From: Chitinophagales bacterium
Lineage (GTDB): Bacteria; Bacteroidota; Bacteroidia; Chitinophagales; Chitinophagaceae
Length of the DNA: 64,000 nt
Direction: 5' to 3'
NCBI GenBank assembly: GCA_017303415.1
Contig: JAFLBJ010000001.1
Coordinates: 1,426,001-1,490,000 of the forward strand
Shown: positions 1 through 8,609 of the stretch, piece by piece
How positions within the stretch are numbered: position 1 is the stretch's first letter
Layout: every line of letters begins with the position of its first letter
Position numbers and translations under genes: made by a program
The notes under the pieces: model-generated
Told to the model about the DNA's origin: nothing
The model's database searches: none
The model's input: only the letters and a program-made list of their open reading frames with translations

Positions 1-2
1 TT

Positions 3-890
3 GATTGTGAGATATATGTTCAACGTGGTGCCGGTGCTTATATCTGTGGGGAAGAAACAGCTTTGATCGAATCACTCGAAGGAAAAAGAGGTAATCCACG
101 GATCAAACCACCCTTCCCGGCCGTAAAAGGATTGTGGGATTGTCCGACTGTGGTAAACAATGTGGAGACCATTGCAGCGGTTGTACCCATCATCAACGAA
201 GGGGGCGAGGAATATGCCAAGATCGGGGTAGGTCGTTCCACCGGGACCAAACTTATTTCCGCCTGTGGCAATATCAATAAACCCGGGGTGTATGAGATCG
301 ATATGACGATCAGTGTAGAGGAATTTATCTATAGCGATGAATATTGTGGTGGTATCGCCAACGGAAGAAGGCTGAAAGCCTGTATCCCCGGTGGTTCCTC
401 CGTACCTATTTTACCCGCGAACCTATTGTTAAAGACCGCCAAAGGCGAAACAAGGTATATGAACTATGAGAGCCTGTCGGATGGTGGCTTTGCCACCGGT
501 TCGATGATGGGTTCGGGTGGATTTATTGTGATGGATGAAGATCAATGTGTGGTAAAACATACCTATACCCTGGCCCGGTTCTATCGTCATGAAAGCTGTG
601 GACAATGTAGCCCGTGCCGGGAGGGAACAGGTTGGATGGAGAAGATCTTATTGAATATTGATCAGGGAAAAGGAAAGAAGAGTGATATTGATCTGTTGTG
701 GGATATTCAACGTAAGATCGAAGGAAATACGATTTGTCCGTTGGGAGATGCGGCTGCCTGGCCGGTAGCGGCAGCCATAAGACATTTCAGGGATGAGTTT
801 GAGTGGCATGTGGATAATCCGGCAGATTGTTTGAAGAGAAATTATGGATTGGCGGGTTATGCTAATCCGTTGAAGTTGATGGAAGTTTAG
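3..890 (+). CDS. nuoF: NADH-quinone oxidoreductase subunit F (5'-partial)
   Basis: This is the C-terminal two thirds of the NADH- and FMN-binding subunit of respiratory complex I, which takes electrons from NADH and passes them to the iron-sulfur chain. The frame is open from base 3 to the left edge, and the first visible residues (RGAGAYICGEETALIES) are typical NuoF, so the start lies outside the window. The C-terminal 4Fe-4S (N3) ligands are visible as ESCGQCSPCREG and the later cysteine in CPLGDAAAWP. A downstream TTG at 63 is not the real start. The gene is followed at once by an inverted-repeat cassette and then nuoG, so it belongs to the nuo operon that runs to nuoN. Identification is secure; only the N-terminus is missing. 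Confidence 0.97.
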   Translation, partial: DCEIYVQRGAGAYICGEETALIESLEGKRGNPRIKPPFPAVKGLWDCPTVVNNVETIAAVVPIINEGGEEYAKIGVGRSTGTKLISACGNINKPGVYEIDMTISVEEFIYSDEYCGGIANGRRLKACIPGGSSVPILPANLLLKTAKGETRYMNYESLSDGGFATGSMMGSGGFIVMDEDQCVVKHTYTLARFYRHESCGQCSPCREGTGWMEKILLNIDQGKGKKSDIDLLWDIQRKIEGNTICPLGDAAAWPVAAAIRHFRDEFEWHVDNPADCLKRNYGLAGYANPLKLMEV

Positions 891-954
891 TATTTCTCGC
901 GGCGCACGCAGAGTTTTTTGGCGGACGCGGCGGCTGTCTTATATTTTTAAACCT

Positions 955-962
955 TAACCTTG
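955..962 (+). promoter_or_regulatory. Candidate -7 box for the GxxExxY gene
   Basis: TAACCTTG differs by one base from the Bacteroidota -7 consensus TAnnTTTG and ends 5 nt before the ATG at 968, the same geometry as other start sites in this window. It would give the cassette its own transcript inside the nuo operon. No clear -33 element is seen, so support is weak. Confidence 0.35.
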
Positions 963-967
963 TGAAA

Positions 968-1345
968 ATGGCAGAGAATGAAATGGCCTCTATGGCCCTG
1001 GATATCTGTTTTGAATTACATAAGAAATATGGTCCAGGACTTTTTGAGAGTGTTTACGAAGAGCTCTTTTGCTACGAATGGGAAAAAACAGGAATTCCTT
1101 TTAAAAGACAACAAGGTATTCCACTTATTCATGAAGAAGTGAAATTGGAAGTTGGCTTTAGGGCAGATGTGATATTGGATAATAAAGTGTTATTAGAATT
1201 TAAAAGTACCGAGGGATTTGCGGAGGTACATTTTAAACAAGTATTAACATACTTAAAATTGGCAAATATCCGACTTGGACTCTTGATTAATTTTAATGTA
1301 GTAATGTTAAGAACGGGAATAAAAAGAATCGCTAATAATTTGTAA
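968..1345 (+). CDS. GxxExxY family protein (PD-(D/E)XK-like fold)
   Basis: This is a 125-aa protein of the GxxExxY family. The signature is present as GPGLFESVYEE (G-L-F-E-S-V-Y). It is followed by a PD-(D/E)XK-like core in which FRADVILDNK and LLEFKS supply the D...ExK residues. The family's biochemical role is not established; a nuclease-like fold is inferred from the motif. A GTG at 962 is also in frame, but the ATG at 968 sits 5 nt after a promoter-like box and is preferred. The gene lies alone between nuoF and nuoG, is enclosed by inverted repeats, and has no functional link to complex I. A second family member is at 46712. The sequence is clearly AT-richer than the flanking nuo genes, which fits separate origin. 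Confidence 0.85.
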   Translation: MAENEMASMALDICFELHKKYGPGLFESVYEELFCYEWEKTGIPFKRQQGIPLIHEEVKLEVGFRADVILDNKVLLEFKSTEGFAEVHFKQVLTYLKLANIRLGLLINFNVVMLRTGIKRIANNL

Positions 1346-1404
1346 TAAGGGTTGCCGCTGCGTCCGCTTAAAACTTAGCGCCCGCTGCGAGAAATAAAAA
1401 AAAT

Positions 1405-2517
1405 ATGTCTGAGCAACTATTTAAAATAACGATCGATAACATCTCCATTGAGGTGGCGCCAGGGACTACGATTCTTGAGGCGGCACGCAAGATCGGTGGG
1501 GATGTGACTCCGCCTGCGATGTGCTATTACAGCAAATTGAAAGGGAGCGGGGGAAAATGCCGTACCTGTCTGGTAGAAGTATCCAAAGGATCAGAAAAAG
1601 ATCCGCGCCCCATGCCCAAACTGATGGCCAGTTGCCGTACCACGGTAATGGATGGTATGGAAATAAAAAACATTACTTCGGAAAGAGTGCAGGATGCACG
1701 TGCCGGCGTGGTCGAATTTCTTTTACTCAATCACCCGCTCGATTGCCCGATCTGTGATCAGGCCGGGGAATGTCACCTGCAAGACCTCGGGTATGAACAC
1801 GGTAAAGAAGGCACACGCTATGAGTTTGGCCGCCGGACTTTTGAGAAACACGATCTCGGTCCCTATATCCAGCTCCATATGACACGCTGTATCCTTTGCT
1901 ATCGTTGTGTGTATGTAGCTGATCAACTCACTGCCAAACGCGAACATGGTGTCCTCGACCGGGGTGACCATGCTCAGATCGCCACACAAATAGAGAAAGC
2001 ACTGACCAACGATTTCATCGGGAATGTAATTGATGTTTGCCCTGTAGGTGCGTTGACCGATAAAACCTTCCGCTTTAAGAACCGGGTATGGTTTACCAAA
2101 CCCGTGAATGCTCACCGTGAATGCAGCAAATGTTGTGGTAAAACTCAACTCTGGTTGCGTGGCGAAGAGGTATTGCGTGTCACCGCACGCAAGGATCAAT
2201 GGGGAGAAGTGGAGGATTCCACACCGGGCCAAACCGGATGGATCTGTAACGAATGTCGGTTTGAGAAAAAAGACCTGAACGATTGGGTGATCGAAGGGCC
2301 GGCGAATATCAGCCGTCACTCCGTGATCTCGGCCAATAAATATAAGACCCTGGTGAAACCGGAAGAAACGGTGGCCAAAGTGATGGGAGGAAGGGCACCC
2401 AAATTATTGATGGATATTCATGACGTGAGCGAGGTGAATGATCCTTCGGTGGACCTGAGCAAGATCAATGGCCCTGCCACCGGAGCCACATTTTCAAAAG
2501 AAAAAAATAAAGCCTGA
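1405..2517 (+). CDS. nuoG: NADH-quinone oxidoreductase subunit G (short form)
   Basis: Complex I peripheral-arm subunit carrying several iron-sulfur clusters between NuoF and NuoI. The N-terminal 2Fe-2S domain shows CYYSKLKGSGGKCRTCLVEV. Next comes the His/Cys 4Fe-4S segment NHPLDCPICDQAGECHLQ and a second set RCILCYRCVYVAD with a later CPVGAL. A further cysteine cluster (ECSKCCGK ... CNECR) follows near residues 245-285. At 370 aa it lacks nearly all of the molybdopterin-oxidoreductase-like domain that makes the enterobacterial protein about 900 aa. Short NuoG is usual in Bacteroidota, so this is not read as a truncation. The stop overlaps the nuoH start (TGATG), indicating translational coupling. 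The start at 1405 follows the cassette's right arm by 10 nt. Confidence 0.95.
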   Translation: MSEQLFKITIDNISIEVAPGTTILEAARKIGGDVTPPAMCYYSKLKGSGGKCRTCLVEVSKGSEKDPRPMPKLMASCRTTVMDGMEIKNITSERVQDARAGVVEFLLLNHPLDCPICDQAGECHLQDLGYEHGKEGTRYEFGRRTFEKHDLGPYIQLHMTRCILCYRCVYVADQLTAKREHGVLDRGDHAQIATQIEKALTNDFIGNVIDVCPVGALTDKTFRFKNRVWFTKPVNAHRECSKCCGKTQLWLRGEEVLRVTARKDQWGEVEDSTPGQTGWICNECRFEKKDLNDWVIEGPANISRHSVISANKYKTLVKPEETVAKVMGGRAPKLLMDIHDVSEVNDPSVDLSKINGPATGATFSKEKNKA

Positions 2518-3566
2518 TGGACCTGTTGACGATTCCGTGGTTATTGTTACTGGAAAAAGCGATACTCATCCTTTTTATTGTAACCGTGTGCCTCGTTACA
2601 GCCATGTATGCTACCTGGGGTGAGCGTAAAGTAGCGGCTGTGATTCAGGACAGGCTGGGACCCAACCGGGCCGGACCGTTTGGACTGTTTCAACCCCTCG
2701 CCGATGGACTTAAATTATTCATGAAGGAAGAGATCATCCCCAATTCAGCCGCCAAGTTCCTTTTTGTACTTGGGCCCGGATTGGCCATGGTGACCGCCCT
2801 GATGACCAGTGCTGTGATTCCCTGGGGGGCCACCATTGATATTGCAGGCAGAAAGGTAGCTCTTCAGATCGCGGATATCAATGTGGCTTTGTTATATTCT
2901 TTTGCCGTGGTCAGTATGGGGGTATATGGTATCATGATCGGAGGATGGGCTTCCAATAATAAATTCTCTTTGCTTGCGGGTATTCGTGGTGCTTCCCAGA
3001 TGATCTCCTATGAAATACCCATGGGATTATCCGTCATTTCCCTGCTGATGATAACAGGTACTTTACGCCTTAGCGGGATCGTGGGACAACAAGCGGAAGG
3101 CCTGTTCAATTGGAATATCATTTACCAACCCCTGGGCTTCTTCATCTTTTTTGTATGTGCCCTCGCGGAATGTAACCGGACGCCTTTTGACCTCCCCGAG
3201 GCAGAGAACGAATTGAACTTTGGTTATCATCAGGAATATTCCTCGATGAAACTTGGATTCTATCTTTTTGCAGAATACATCAACATGTTCATGAGCGGCG
3301 TCATGATGTCCACTCTGTACTTTGGTGGATATGATATACCCTTTGTAAATGAGGCCGCCTGGGGCGACCATTGGTGGGTAGGATTGATCGGATTTGGAGT
3401 ATTGATGACCAAGGCCCTGATCTTTGTATTCATATTCATGTGGATCCGGTGGACGATTCCCCGTTTCCGGTATGATCAGTTGATGAACCTGGGATGGAAG
3501 AATTTGATCCCCCTTGCCCTGATCAATATGCTGATCACGGCACTGGTGGTATTATGGAGGAATTAG
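2517..3566 (+). CDS. nuoH: NADH-quinone oxidoreductase subunit H
   Basis: Membrane subunit of complex I forming much of the quinone-binding pocket at the junction of the peripheral and membrane arms. The 349-aa sequence is a chain of hydrophobic segments with the diagnostic loop ATWGERKVAAVIQDRLGPNR near residues 36-55 and a second conserved loop CNRTPFDLPEAENEL followed by GYHQEYSSMK, which carries the acidic residues of the channel entrance. Length matches the family. The start overlaps the nuoG stop by one base. It is followed by a repeat-filled gap of 124 bases before nuoI, unusual for this otherwise compact operon. Confidence 0.96.
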   Translation: MDLLTIPWLLLLEKAILILFIVTVCLVTAMYATWGERKVAAVIQDRLGPNRAGPFGLFQPLADGLKLFMKEEIIPNSAAKFLFVLGPGLAMVTALMTSAVIPWGATIDIAGRKVALQIADINVALLYSFAVVSMGVYGIMIGGWASNNKFSLLAGIRGASQMISYEIPMGLSVISLLMITGTLRLSGIVGQQAEGLFNWNIIYQPLGFFIFFVCALAECNRTPFDLPEAENELNFGYHQEYSSMKLGFYLFAEYINMFMSGVMMSTLYFGGYDIPFVNEAAWGDHWWVGLIGFGVLMTKALIFVFIFMWIRWTIPRFRYDQLMNLGWKNLIPLALINMLITALVVLWRN

Positions 3567-3690
3567 CTATTGGCTAATAGCTAGTAGCTTTTAGCCTTTA
3601 GTTAGAATTTATATAAGCAGGTATAATTAGAACTCAAAGTATTATGAATAAGCTAATAGCCAAAAGCTAGTAGCTAAAAGCTTAAAAAGC
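3567..3690. repeat. Inverted copies of an agctaatagc-type repeat between nuoH and nuoI
   Basis: The gap contains variants of gctaatagc and gctagtagctttta on both sides of an AT-rich centre: ctattggctaatagctag near 3568 and, in inverted orientation, gctaatagccaaaagctag near 3652. The two halves can pair with each other. Related copies occur after nuoI (4232-4262) and at the right edge of the window (63966-64000). It holds no gene. Confidence 0.7.
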
Positions 3691-4236
3691 ATGAACGCGT
3701 TAACCAACAGAGCAAAACCCGTAGATCGCAAACCCATGACCTGGGTGGAAAAGCTCTATGTTTGGAATATCGCCAAAGGAATGGCTGTTACGTTTAGCCA
3801 TATCTTCAAGCGAAAACCAACGATCCGGTATCCGGAAGAGAAACGAAGCTTTAGCCAGGTCTTTCGCGGGCTGCATATCCTGAACAGGGATGAGGAAGGA
3901 AGAGAGCGTTGTACAGCCTGTGGACTTTGCGCTGTGGCTTGTCCGGCGGAAGCGATCACGATGGAAGCCGCCGAAAGACAGAAAGGCGAAGAGAACCTGT
4001 ACCGCGAAGAGAAATATGCAGCCAAATATGAGATCAACATGCTGCGCTGTATTTTCTGTGGCTTATGCGAGGAGGCCTGTCCAAAGGATGCGATCTATTT
4101 ATCACAGACCTTTGCCCCGGCGAATTATGGTAGAAAAGGATTTATTTATGGGAAAGATAACCTGTTGATCCCCCATCCAAAAAATGACCCGGAGGGTTTT
4201 GCGAAAGCAAGAGGGGAAAGGCAGTCAGTCAGCTAA
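3691..4236 (+). CDS. nuoI: NADH-quinone oxidoreductase subunit I
   Basis: Ferredoxin-like complex I subunit with two 4Fe-4S clusters (N6a and N6b) that hand electrons to cluster N2 near the quinone site. Both motifs are complete: CTACGLCAVACPAEAI and CIFCGLCEEACPKDAI, separated by about 45 residues. The N-terminal part has an amphipathic stretch before the clusters, as usual. At 181 aa it is slightly longer than many homologues. The ATG at 3691 directly follows the repeat gap. The stop codon lies inside a 16-base perfect palindrome (4232-4247). Confidence 0.96.
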   Translation: MNALTNRAKPVDRKPMTWVEKLYVWNIAKGMAVTFSHIFKRKPTIRYPEEKRSFSQVFRGLHILNRDEEGRERCTACGLCAVACPAEAITMEAAERQKGEENLYREEKYAAKYEINMLRCIFCGLCEEACPKDAIYLSQTFAPANYGRKGFIYGKDNLLIPHPKNDPEGFAKARGERQSVS

Positions 4237-4262
4237 AAGCTTTTAGCCATTCGCTTTTAGTA
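4232..4262. repeat. Palindrome overlapping the nuoI stop codon
   Basis: gctaaaagcttttagc at 4232-4247 is a perfect 16-base palindrome that includes the nuoI TAA (4234-4236). It is followed by another partial copy (gcttttagtaatagcc). It belongs to the agctaatagc repeat group seen at 3567-3690 and at the right end of the window. Confidence 0.7.
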
Positions 4263-4281
4263 ATAGCCAACACCAACTAAC

Positions 4282-4782
4282 ATGAACATAACTACAATAC
4301 TATTTTGGTTTCTTACCGCGCTGGCGTTGCTCAGTGCGTTGATGATGATCACCCGAAAGAACCCCATCTATAGTGTGATCTGGTTGATCATGACCTTTTT
4401 CTCCATTTCCGGACACTATCTCTTACTCAACGCCCAGTTCCTCGCGGTGGTGAATATTATTGTTTACGCGGGAGCCATCATGGTACTGTTCCTCTATGTA
4501 CTGATGTTAATGGACCTGAAAAAAGATTCCGAGCCCCGTAAGAATAAGCTGGTGAAACTGGCCGGCGCGGTGGCAGGAGGTACCCTACTGCTCGTGCTCG
4601 TTGCTGCCCTAAAGGATATTGATATAAAAATGGATAAAGCCCAAACCGGGTATGGCGATATTGGATTGATCGAAAACCTGGGCAAGGCCCTCTTCAATGA
4701 ATACGTGATACCCTTTGAGGTCAGTAGCATACTTTTTCTCAGCGCCATGGTAGGGGCTGTTGTCATCGGTAAAAAAGATTAA
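4282..4782 (+). CDS. nuoJ: NADH-quinone oxidoreductase subunit J
   Basis: Small membrane subunit of complex I. The 166-aa protein has about five hydrophobic helices; the conserved stretch [20 protein letters not shown], with the helix that changes conformation during coupling, is present near residues 57-76. The hydrophilic loop near residues 75-120 is followed by a final helix ending in VVIGKKD. Order and spacing relative to nuoI and nuoK are canonical. Confidence 0.94.
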   Translation: MNITTILFWFLTALALLSALMMITRKNPIYSVIWLIMTFFSISGHYLLLNAQFLAVVNIIVYAGAIMVLFLYVLMLMDLKKDSEPRKNKLVKLAGAVAGGTLLLVLVAALKDIDIKMDKAQTGYGDIGLIENLGKALFNEYVIPFEVSSILFLSAMVGAVVIGKKD

Positions 4783-4786
4783 GCAA

Positions 4787-5116
4787 ATGGAGATCAACTA
4801 TTACATATTCCTGTCACTTGCCCTTTTTGCCATTGGCATTACCGGGGTATTGACACGACGCAATGCCATCATCATCTTCATGTGTATTGAGCTTATGCTC
4901 AATGCGGTCAATTTGCTGTTGGTTGCCTTTTCAAAAATGCACCACCTCAAAGCTGCGGCAGGGGCTGTAACAGCCGGAACAGAGGGGCAGCTCTTCGTGT
5001 TTTTTATCATGGTGGTGGCTGCAGCAGAAGTGGCGGTTGGATTGGCGATCATTGTGATGATGTACCGGAACATCCATTCGGTGGATGTCAACTTTTTAAA
5101 CAGGCTGAAAAATTAA
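4787..5116 (+). CDS. nuoK: NADH-quinone oxidoreductase subunit K
   Basis: Three-helix membrane subunit of complex I, related to MrpC, taking part in proton translocation. The two buried glutamates are in their expected settings: [16 protein letters not shown] in helix 2 and [18 protein letters not shown] in helix 3. The ATG at 4787 gives the usual N-terminus [17 protein letters not shown] and a 109-aa product. An upstream in-frame alternative at 4760 overlaps nuoJ and is not supported by family length. Confidence 0.95.
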   Translation: MEINYYIFLSLALFAIGITGVLTRRNAIIIFMCIELMLNAVNLLLVAFSKMHHLKAAAGAVTAGTEGQLFVFFIMVVAAAEVAVGLAIIVMMYRNIHSVDVNFLNRLKN

Positions 5117-5131
5117 AGACCGGATCATTTT

Positions 5132-7036
5132 ATGGAACATATTTTACAGTTTGCATGGCTTATTCCCTTACTCCCCCTGGTGGGTTTCCTGATCAATGGG
5201 TTGGGTAGGAAATGGTTGTCCAAATCGGTCATTGCCACCATTGGCAGCGGGGTCATACTGGCTTCCTTTGTGTTCAGTCTCATCCTTTTCCTGGATGTAC
5301 GGGGCGGACAAACCGGTTCAGGCGTGGTCCATTATTTTGATTTTATCCGGGTGGGCAATATCCATATCCCCTTCGATTTTCAGGTAGATGCACTCTCTTC
5401 TCTTTTTCTGCTGATCATCACAGGTGTAGGTTTTCTGATCCATGTGTATTCGGCCTCTTACATGCACAGTGAACCAACGGAACACTATGGCAGGTATTTC
5501 GCCTATCTCAATCTTTTTGTATTCTCCATGTTGCTGCTCGTTATGGGCGCCAATTTCGTGGTCATGTTCATCGGTTGGGAAGGGGTAGGGTTGTGTTCCT
5601 ATCTGCTGATCGGTTACTGGTTTAAGAACAATGATTATAACTACGCGGCCCGCAAGGCCTTTGTCATGAACCGGATCGGTGACCTGGGTTTTCTATTGGC
5701 CGTATTCTGGTTGTTTGCCAAGGTAGGTTCAGCGAACTACAGTGATGTATTCAGCTCCCTGCAAACCCTGAGCGGTACCGATATCACCATCATTACCTTA
5801 TTGTTGTTTGTTGGCGCCACTGGTAAGAGTGCCCAGATTCCACTCTATACCTGGTTGCCCGATGCGATGGCAGGGCCCACACCAGTATCCGCCCTTATCC
5901 ATGCCGCCACGATGGTAACCGCGGGTATCTATATGATCGCAAGGAGCAATGTATTGTTTACTGCTTCGCCGGTTACACAAACCGTGATCACCGTGATCGG
6001 TTTGGCCACGGCCTTATTGGCGGCCTCAATTGCGCTTCGCCAAAATGATATTAAAAAAGTGTTGGCTTATTCCACCGTCAGCCAATTGGGTTATATGTTC
6101 ATTGCGCTGGGTACCGGCGCTTATGTAGCAGCGGTATTTCATGTTATGACACATGCCTTCTTCAAAGCCCTGCTCTTCCTGGGTTCAGGTAGTGTGATCC
6201 ATGCCATGGGTGGCGAACAGGATATCCGACGGATGGGAGGATTAAAAGAAAAAATGCCCATCACCTACTGGACCTTCCTGATCGGTTGTATTGCCATTGC
6301 AGGTATTCCTCCATTCTCTGGTTTCTTTTCCAAAGACGCAATTCTATTGAGCGCATTTGCGCACGAAGGCATGTTCCATCAGGTGGTATATTACCTTGCA
6401 TTGGGCGGGGCCATGCTGACTGCCTTTTATATGTTCCGTTTGTTCTTTACCACATTTCATGGTTCCTTCCGGGGTACCCATGAGCAGGAACACCATTTGC
6501 ATGAAAGCCCGGCTGCCATGACAATACCCCTTGTCATCCTCGCCATACTTTCCATCGTGGGCGGCTGGGTTGGCATTCCTGAAATAATAATGGAAGGTGG
6601 TGAACGCATCTCTCATTTTCTGGCTCCGGTAATTCCGTTGCAGGAGGGGCATACGGTTTCCCATAGCACCGAATGGATGTTGATGGGTACTTCCACAGCA
6701 CTTGTACTGTTGATGACCGGTTTAGCCTGGAACAGGTATGCGAAATACAAAGAAGAAAAAGAAACAGCCCTGGGTAAAACCCTCGGTAATAAATGGTATG
6801 TGGATGAACTCTATGACAAGGTGATTGTCCATCCGATCACCAGCCTGGGGAATTGGCTGGAAGAAGGCATGGAAAGAACCGGGATCGATGCTATTGTCAA
6901 TAATGTTGGCCGGGGTGTTCAATACCTCAGCCGTCAGATACGATTGGTGCAAAGCGGGCAGGTGGGGAGTTATGTTTTGTTGATGGTCGTAAGTATCCTC
7001 CTGTTTTTTGTGTACCAGTTTTTTATTAAAAAATAA
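5132..7036 (+). CDS. nuoL: NADH-quinone oxidoreductase subunit L
   Basis: Largest antiporter-like, proton-pumping subunit at the distal end of the complex I membrane arm. The 634-aa sequence has many transmembrane helices. Conserved signatures include FIGWEGVGLCSYLLIGYW (with the key Glu, residues about 147-164), the lysine-bearing ATGKSAQIPLYTWLPDAMAG and the following PTPVSALIHAATMVTAG. The C-terminal region after residue 540 holds the long lateral amphipathic helix and a last membrane anchor ending in FFIKK. It sits 15 nt after nuoK and 13 nt before nuoM. Confidence 0.96.
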   Translation: MEHILQFAWLIPLLPLVGFLINGLGRKWLSKSVIATIGSGVILASFVFSLILFLDVRGGQTGSGVVHYFDFIRVGNIHIPFDFQVDALSSLFLLIITGVGFLIHVYSASYMHSEPTEHYGRYFAYLNLFVFSMLLLVMGANFVVMFIGWEGVGLCSYLLIGYWFKNNDYNYAARKAFVMNRIGDLGFLLAVFWLFAKVGSANYSDVFSSLQTLSGTDITIITLLLFVGATGKSAQIPLYTWLPDAMAGPTPVSALIHAATMVTAGIYMIARSNVLFTASPVTQTVITVIGLATALLAASIALRQNDIKKVLAYSTVSQLGYMFIALGTGAYVAAVFHVMTHAFFKALLFLGSGSVIHAMGGEQDIRRMGGLKEKMPITYWTFLIGCIAIAGIPPFSGFFSKDAILLSAFAHEGMFHQVVYYLALGGAMLTAFYMFRLFFTTFHGSFRGTHEQEHHLHESPAAMTIPLVILAILSIVGGWVGIPEIIMEGGERISHFLAPVIPLQEGHTVSHSTEWMLMGTSTALVLLMTGLAWNRYAKYKEEKETALGKTLGNKWYVDELYDKVIVHPITSLGNWLEEGMERTGIDAIVNNVGRGVQYLSRQIRLVQSGQVGSYVLLMVVSILLFFVYQFFIKK

Positions 7037-7049
7037 GCGCTAACAACGT

Positions 7050-8567
7050 ATGATCGCTTTCCTCCTCATATTGGTTCCACTGATTGCAGGAACCCTTGCT
7101 TTCTTCCTTCGGAACGGGCAAGGTGCACGTGGATTGGCTATGCTTTCTTCACTGGGTACGCTGGGTGTGGCATTGGCTGCAGTATTGACCAAGGATACGG
7201 GCAGCCTCGCCTTTTCTGCCGAATGGCTCCCCATGTTAGGCGCCAAATTTTCCTTACAGGCTGATGGTATCTCCCGCTTGCTGACCTTATTGACCGCCGC
7301 CGCTTATCCACTGATCCTGGCTTCTACCTGGACACACGAATACAAGAATCCCAATCGTTTCTTTGGTCTGCTACTGTTGACACAGGCCGGGTTGATGGGC
7401 GTGTTTCTGGCTACAGATGCCTTATTGTTTTATTTCTTTTGGGAGCTCGCGCTGGTACCGGTCTATTTTCTTTGCTCTACCTGGGGTGGAGAAAGAAGGA
7501 TCCCGGTCACCTTCAAATTCTTTATTTATACGTTTGCCGGTTCGCTTTTAATGTTGGTCGGCATCATCTATGTATATAGCAAAACACCGGATTCATCTTT
7601 TGCACAGACCTCCTTTTACGAAGCCGTATTGAACGGTGGAACCCAAAGCTGGTTGTTCTGGCTTTTCTTTGGCGCCTTTGCCATCAAGATGCCGGTTTTC
7701 CCATTTCATACCTGGCAACCCGATACCTATGAGCAGGCTCCAACAGCCGTCACCATGGTATTGAGTGGTTTGATGGTAAAAATGGGATTGTTTGCCGTTA
7801 TCCGCTGGTTATTGCCTTTGTTACCCATTGGGGTCAACAACTGGGCTGTTTCCGCATCGTTTTTATCGGTGATCGGTATCATCTATGCATCACTGATCGC
7901 CATGCGACAGGATGATCTGAAACGATTGATCGCTTATTCTTCGATCGCGCATATTGGATTGATGTCACTCGCTCTTTTTGCCGGCAACGAAACAGGTATA
8001 CAGGGCGTGGTCATTCAAATGTTCAATCACGGGATCAATATCATTGGCCTCTGGATCGTGGTCGAATGGATCGAACAACAATTTGGCACCCGTCGGATGT
8101 CCGAACTGGGAGGGATTGCCCAACAGGCACCTGCACTGGCGATTTTGTTTGTGATCGTTGCCCTGGCGAATATTGCCTTACCGCTCACCAATGGGTTTGT
8201 TGGTGAATTCCTCATGTTCAATGGTGTATTCACTTCAACAGCTTATGACGGTAACTATACAGTACTGGGACGCTGGCATATCAATGCCTCTCATCTATCC
8301 CTGGTATTTACCGTTATGGCAGGTATTGGTATCATTCTTTCAGCGGTGTACACCCTCCGGGCCATTCAGAAAGTATTGTATGGAAATGTAGGAGAGCGGA
8401 CCGGTATGGTAAAAGATATTCGGTGGAATGAAAAGATCGCCCTGGTGGTGATCGTAGTGGTGATACTGGTGCTGGGTGTTTATCCCCAACCTATGATCGA
8501 GGAAGCCAAACAAGCCGTATTCGATCTGTTGAAGGAAACAGATATCAGTTCAATGATCAAAAAATAA
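7050..8567 (+). CDS. nuoM: NADH-quinone oxidoreductase subunit M
   Basis: Antiporter-like proton-pumping subunit of complex I, 505 aa, with about 14 predicted membrane helices. The Glu of the proton channel is in FFWELALVPVYFL (near residue 133). The central Lys is in FAIKMPVFPFHTWQPDTYEQ, followed by APTAVTMVLSGLMVKMG. The later MFNHGINIIGLW motif is also typical of the family. Length and gene order (L-M-N) are canonical. Confidence 0.96.
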   Translation: MIAFLLILVPLIAGTLAFFLRNGQGARGLAMLSSLGTLGVALAAVLTKDTGSLAFSAEWLPMLGAKFSLQADGISRLLTLLTAAAYPLILASTWTHEYKNPNRFFGLLLLTQAGLMGVFLATDALLFYFFWELALVPVYFLCSTWGGERRIPVTFKFFIYTFAGSLLMLVGIIYVYSKTPDSSFAQTSFYEAVLNGGTQSWLFWLFFGAFAIKMPVFPFHTWQPDTYEQAPTAVTMVLSGLMVKMGLFAVIRWLLPLLPIGVNNWAVSASFLSVIGIIYASLIAMRQDDLKRLIAYSSIAHIGLMSLALFAGNETGIQGVVIQMFNHGINIIGLWIVVEWIEQQFGTRRMSELGGIAQQAPALAILFVIVALANIALPLTNGFVGEFLMFNGVFTSTAYDGNYTVLGRWHINASHLSLVFTVMAGIGIILSAVYTLRAIQKVLYGNVGERTGMVKDIRWNEKIALVVIVVVILVLGVYPQPMIEEAKQAVFDLLKETDISSMIKK

Positions 8568-8609
8568 TTTCAGGAAAATTAACTAACCCGCTAAGGGAAA
8601 TAACAGGAT

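Larger units (their letters stand above)
893..1394. repeat. Inverted-repeat cassette enclosing a GxxExxY gene
   Basis: A 42-base arm at 893-934 (begins tttctcgcggcgcacgcaga) is matched in inverted orientation by a 41-base arm at 1354-1394 (ends cgctgcgagaaa). By eye about 33 of 42 positions agree. The arms start 2 bases after the nuoF stop and end 10 bases before the nuoG start, so the pair plus the enclosed gene is a discrete unit of about 0.5 kb filling the nuoF-nuoG gap. Related short GC-rich inverted motifs occur near 50268 and 52588. No transposase is present. The cassette reading is inference from geometry. Confidence 0.75.

Noticed and set aside
893-1394. Classic insertion sequence
   Set aside because: No transposase gene and no target-site duplication seen; the only gene is the 125-aa GxxExxY protein.
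1723-2319. 198-codon antisense frame inside nuoG
   Set aside because: Lies opposite the iron-sulfur ligands of NuoG and has no recognisable features.
1405-2517. NuoG as a truncated pseudogene
   Set aside because: All N-terminal iron-sulfur motifs are intact, the stop is coupled to nuoH by TGATG, and short NuoG is normal in Bacteroidota.
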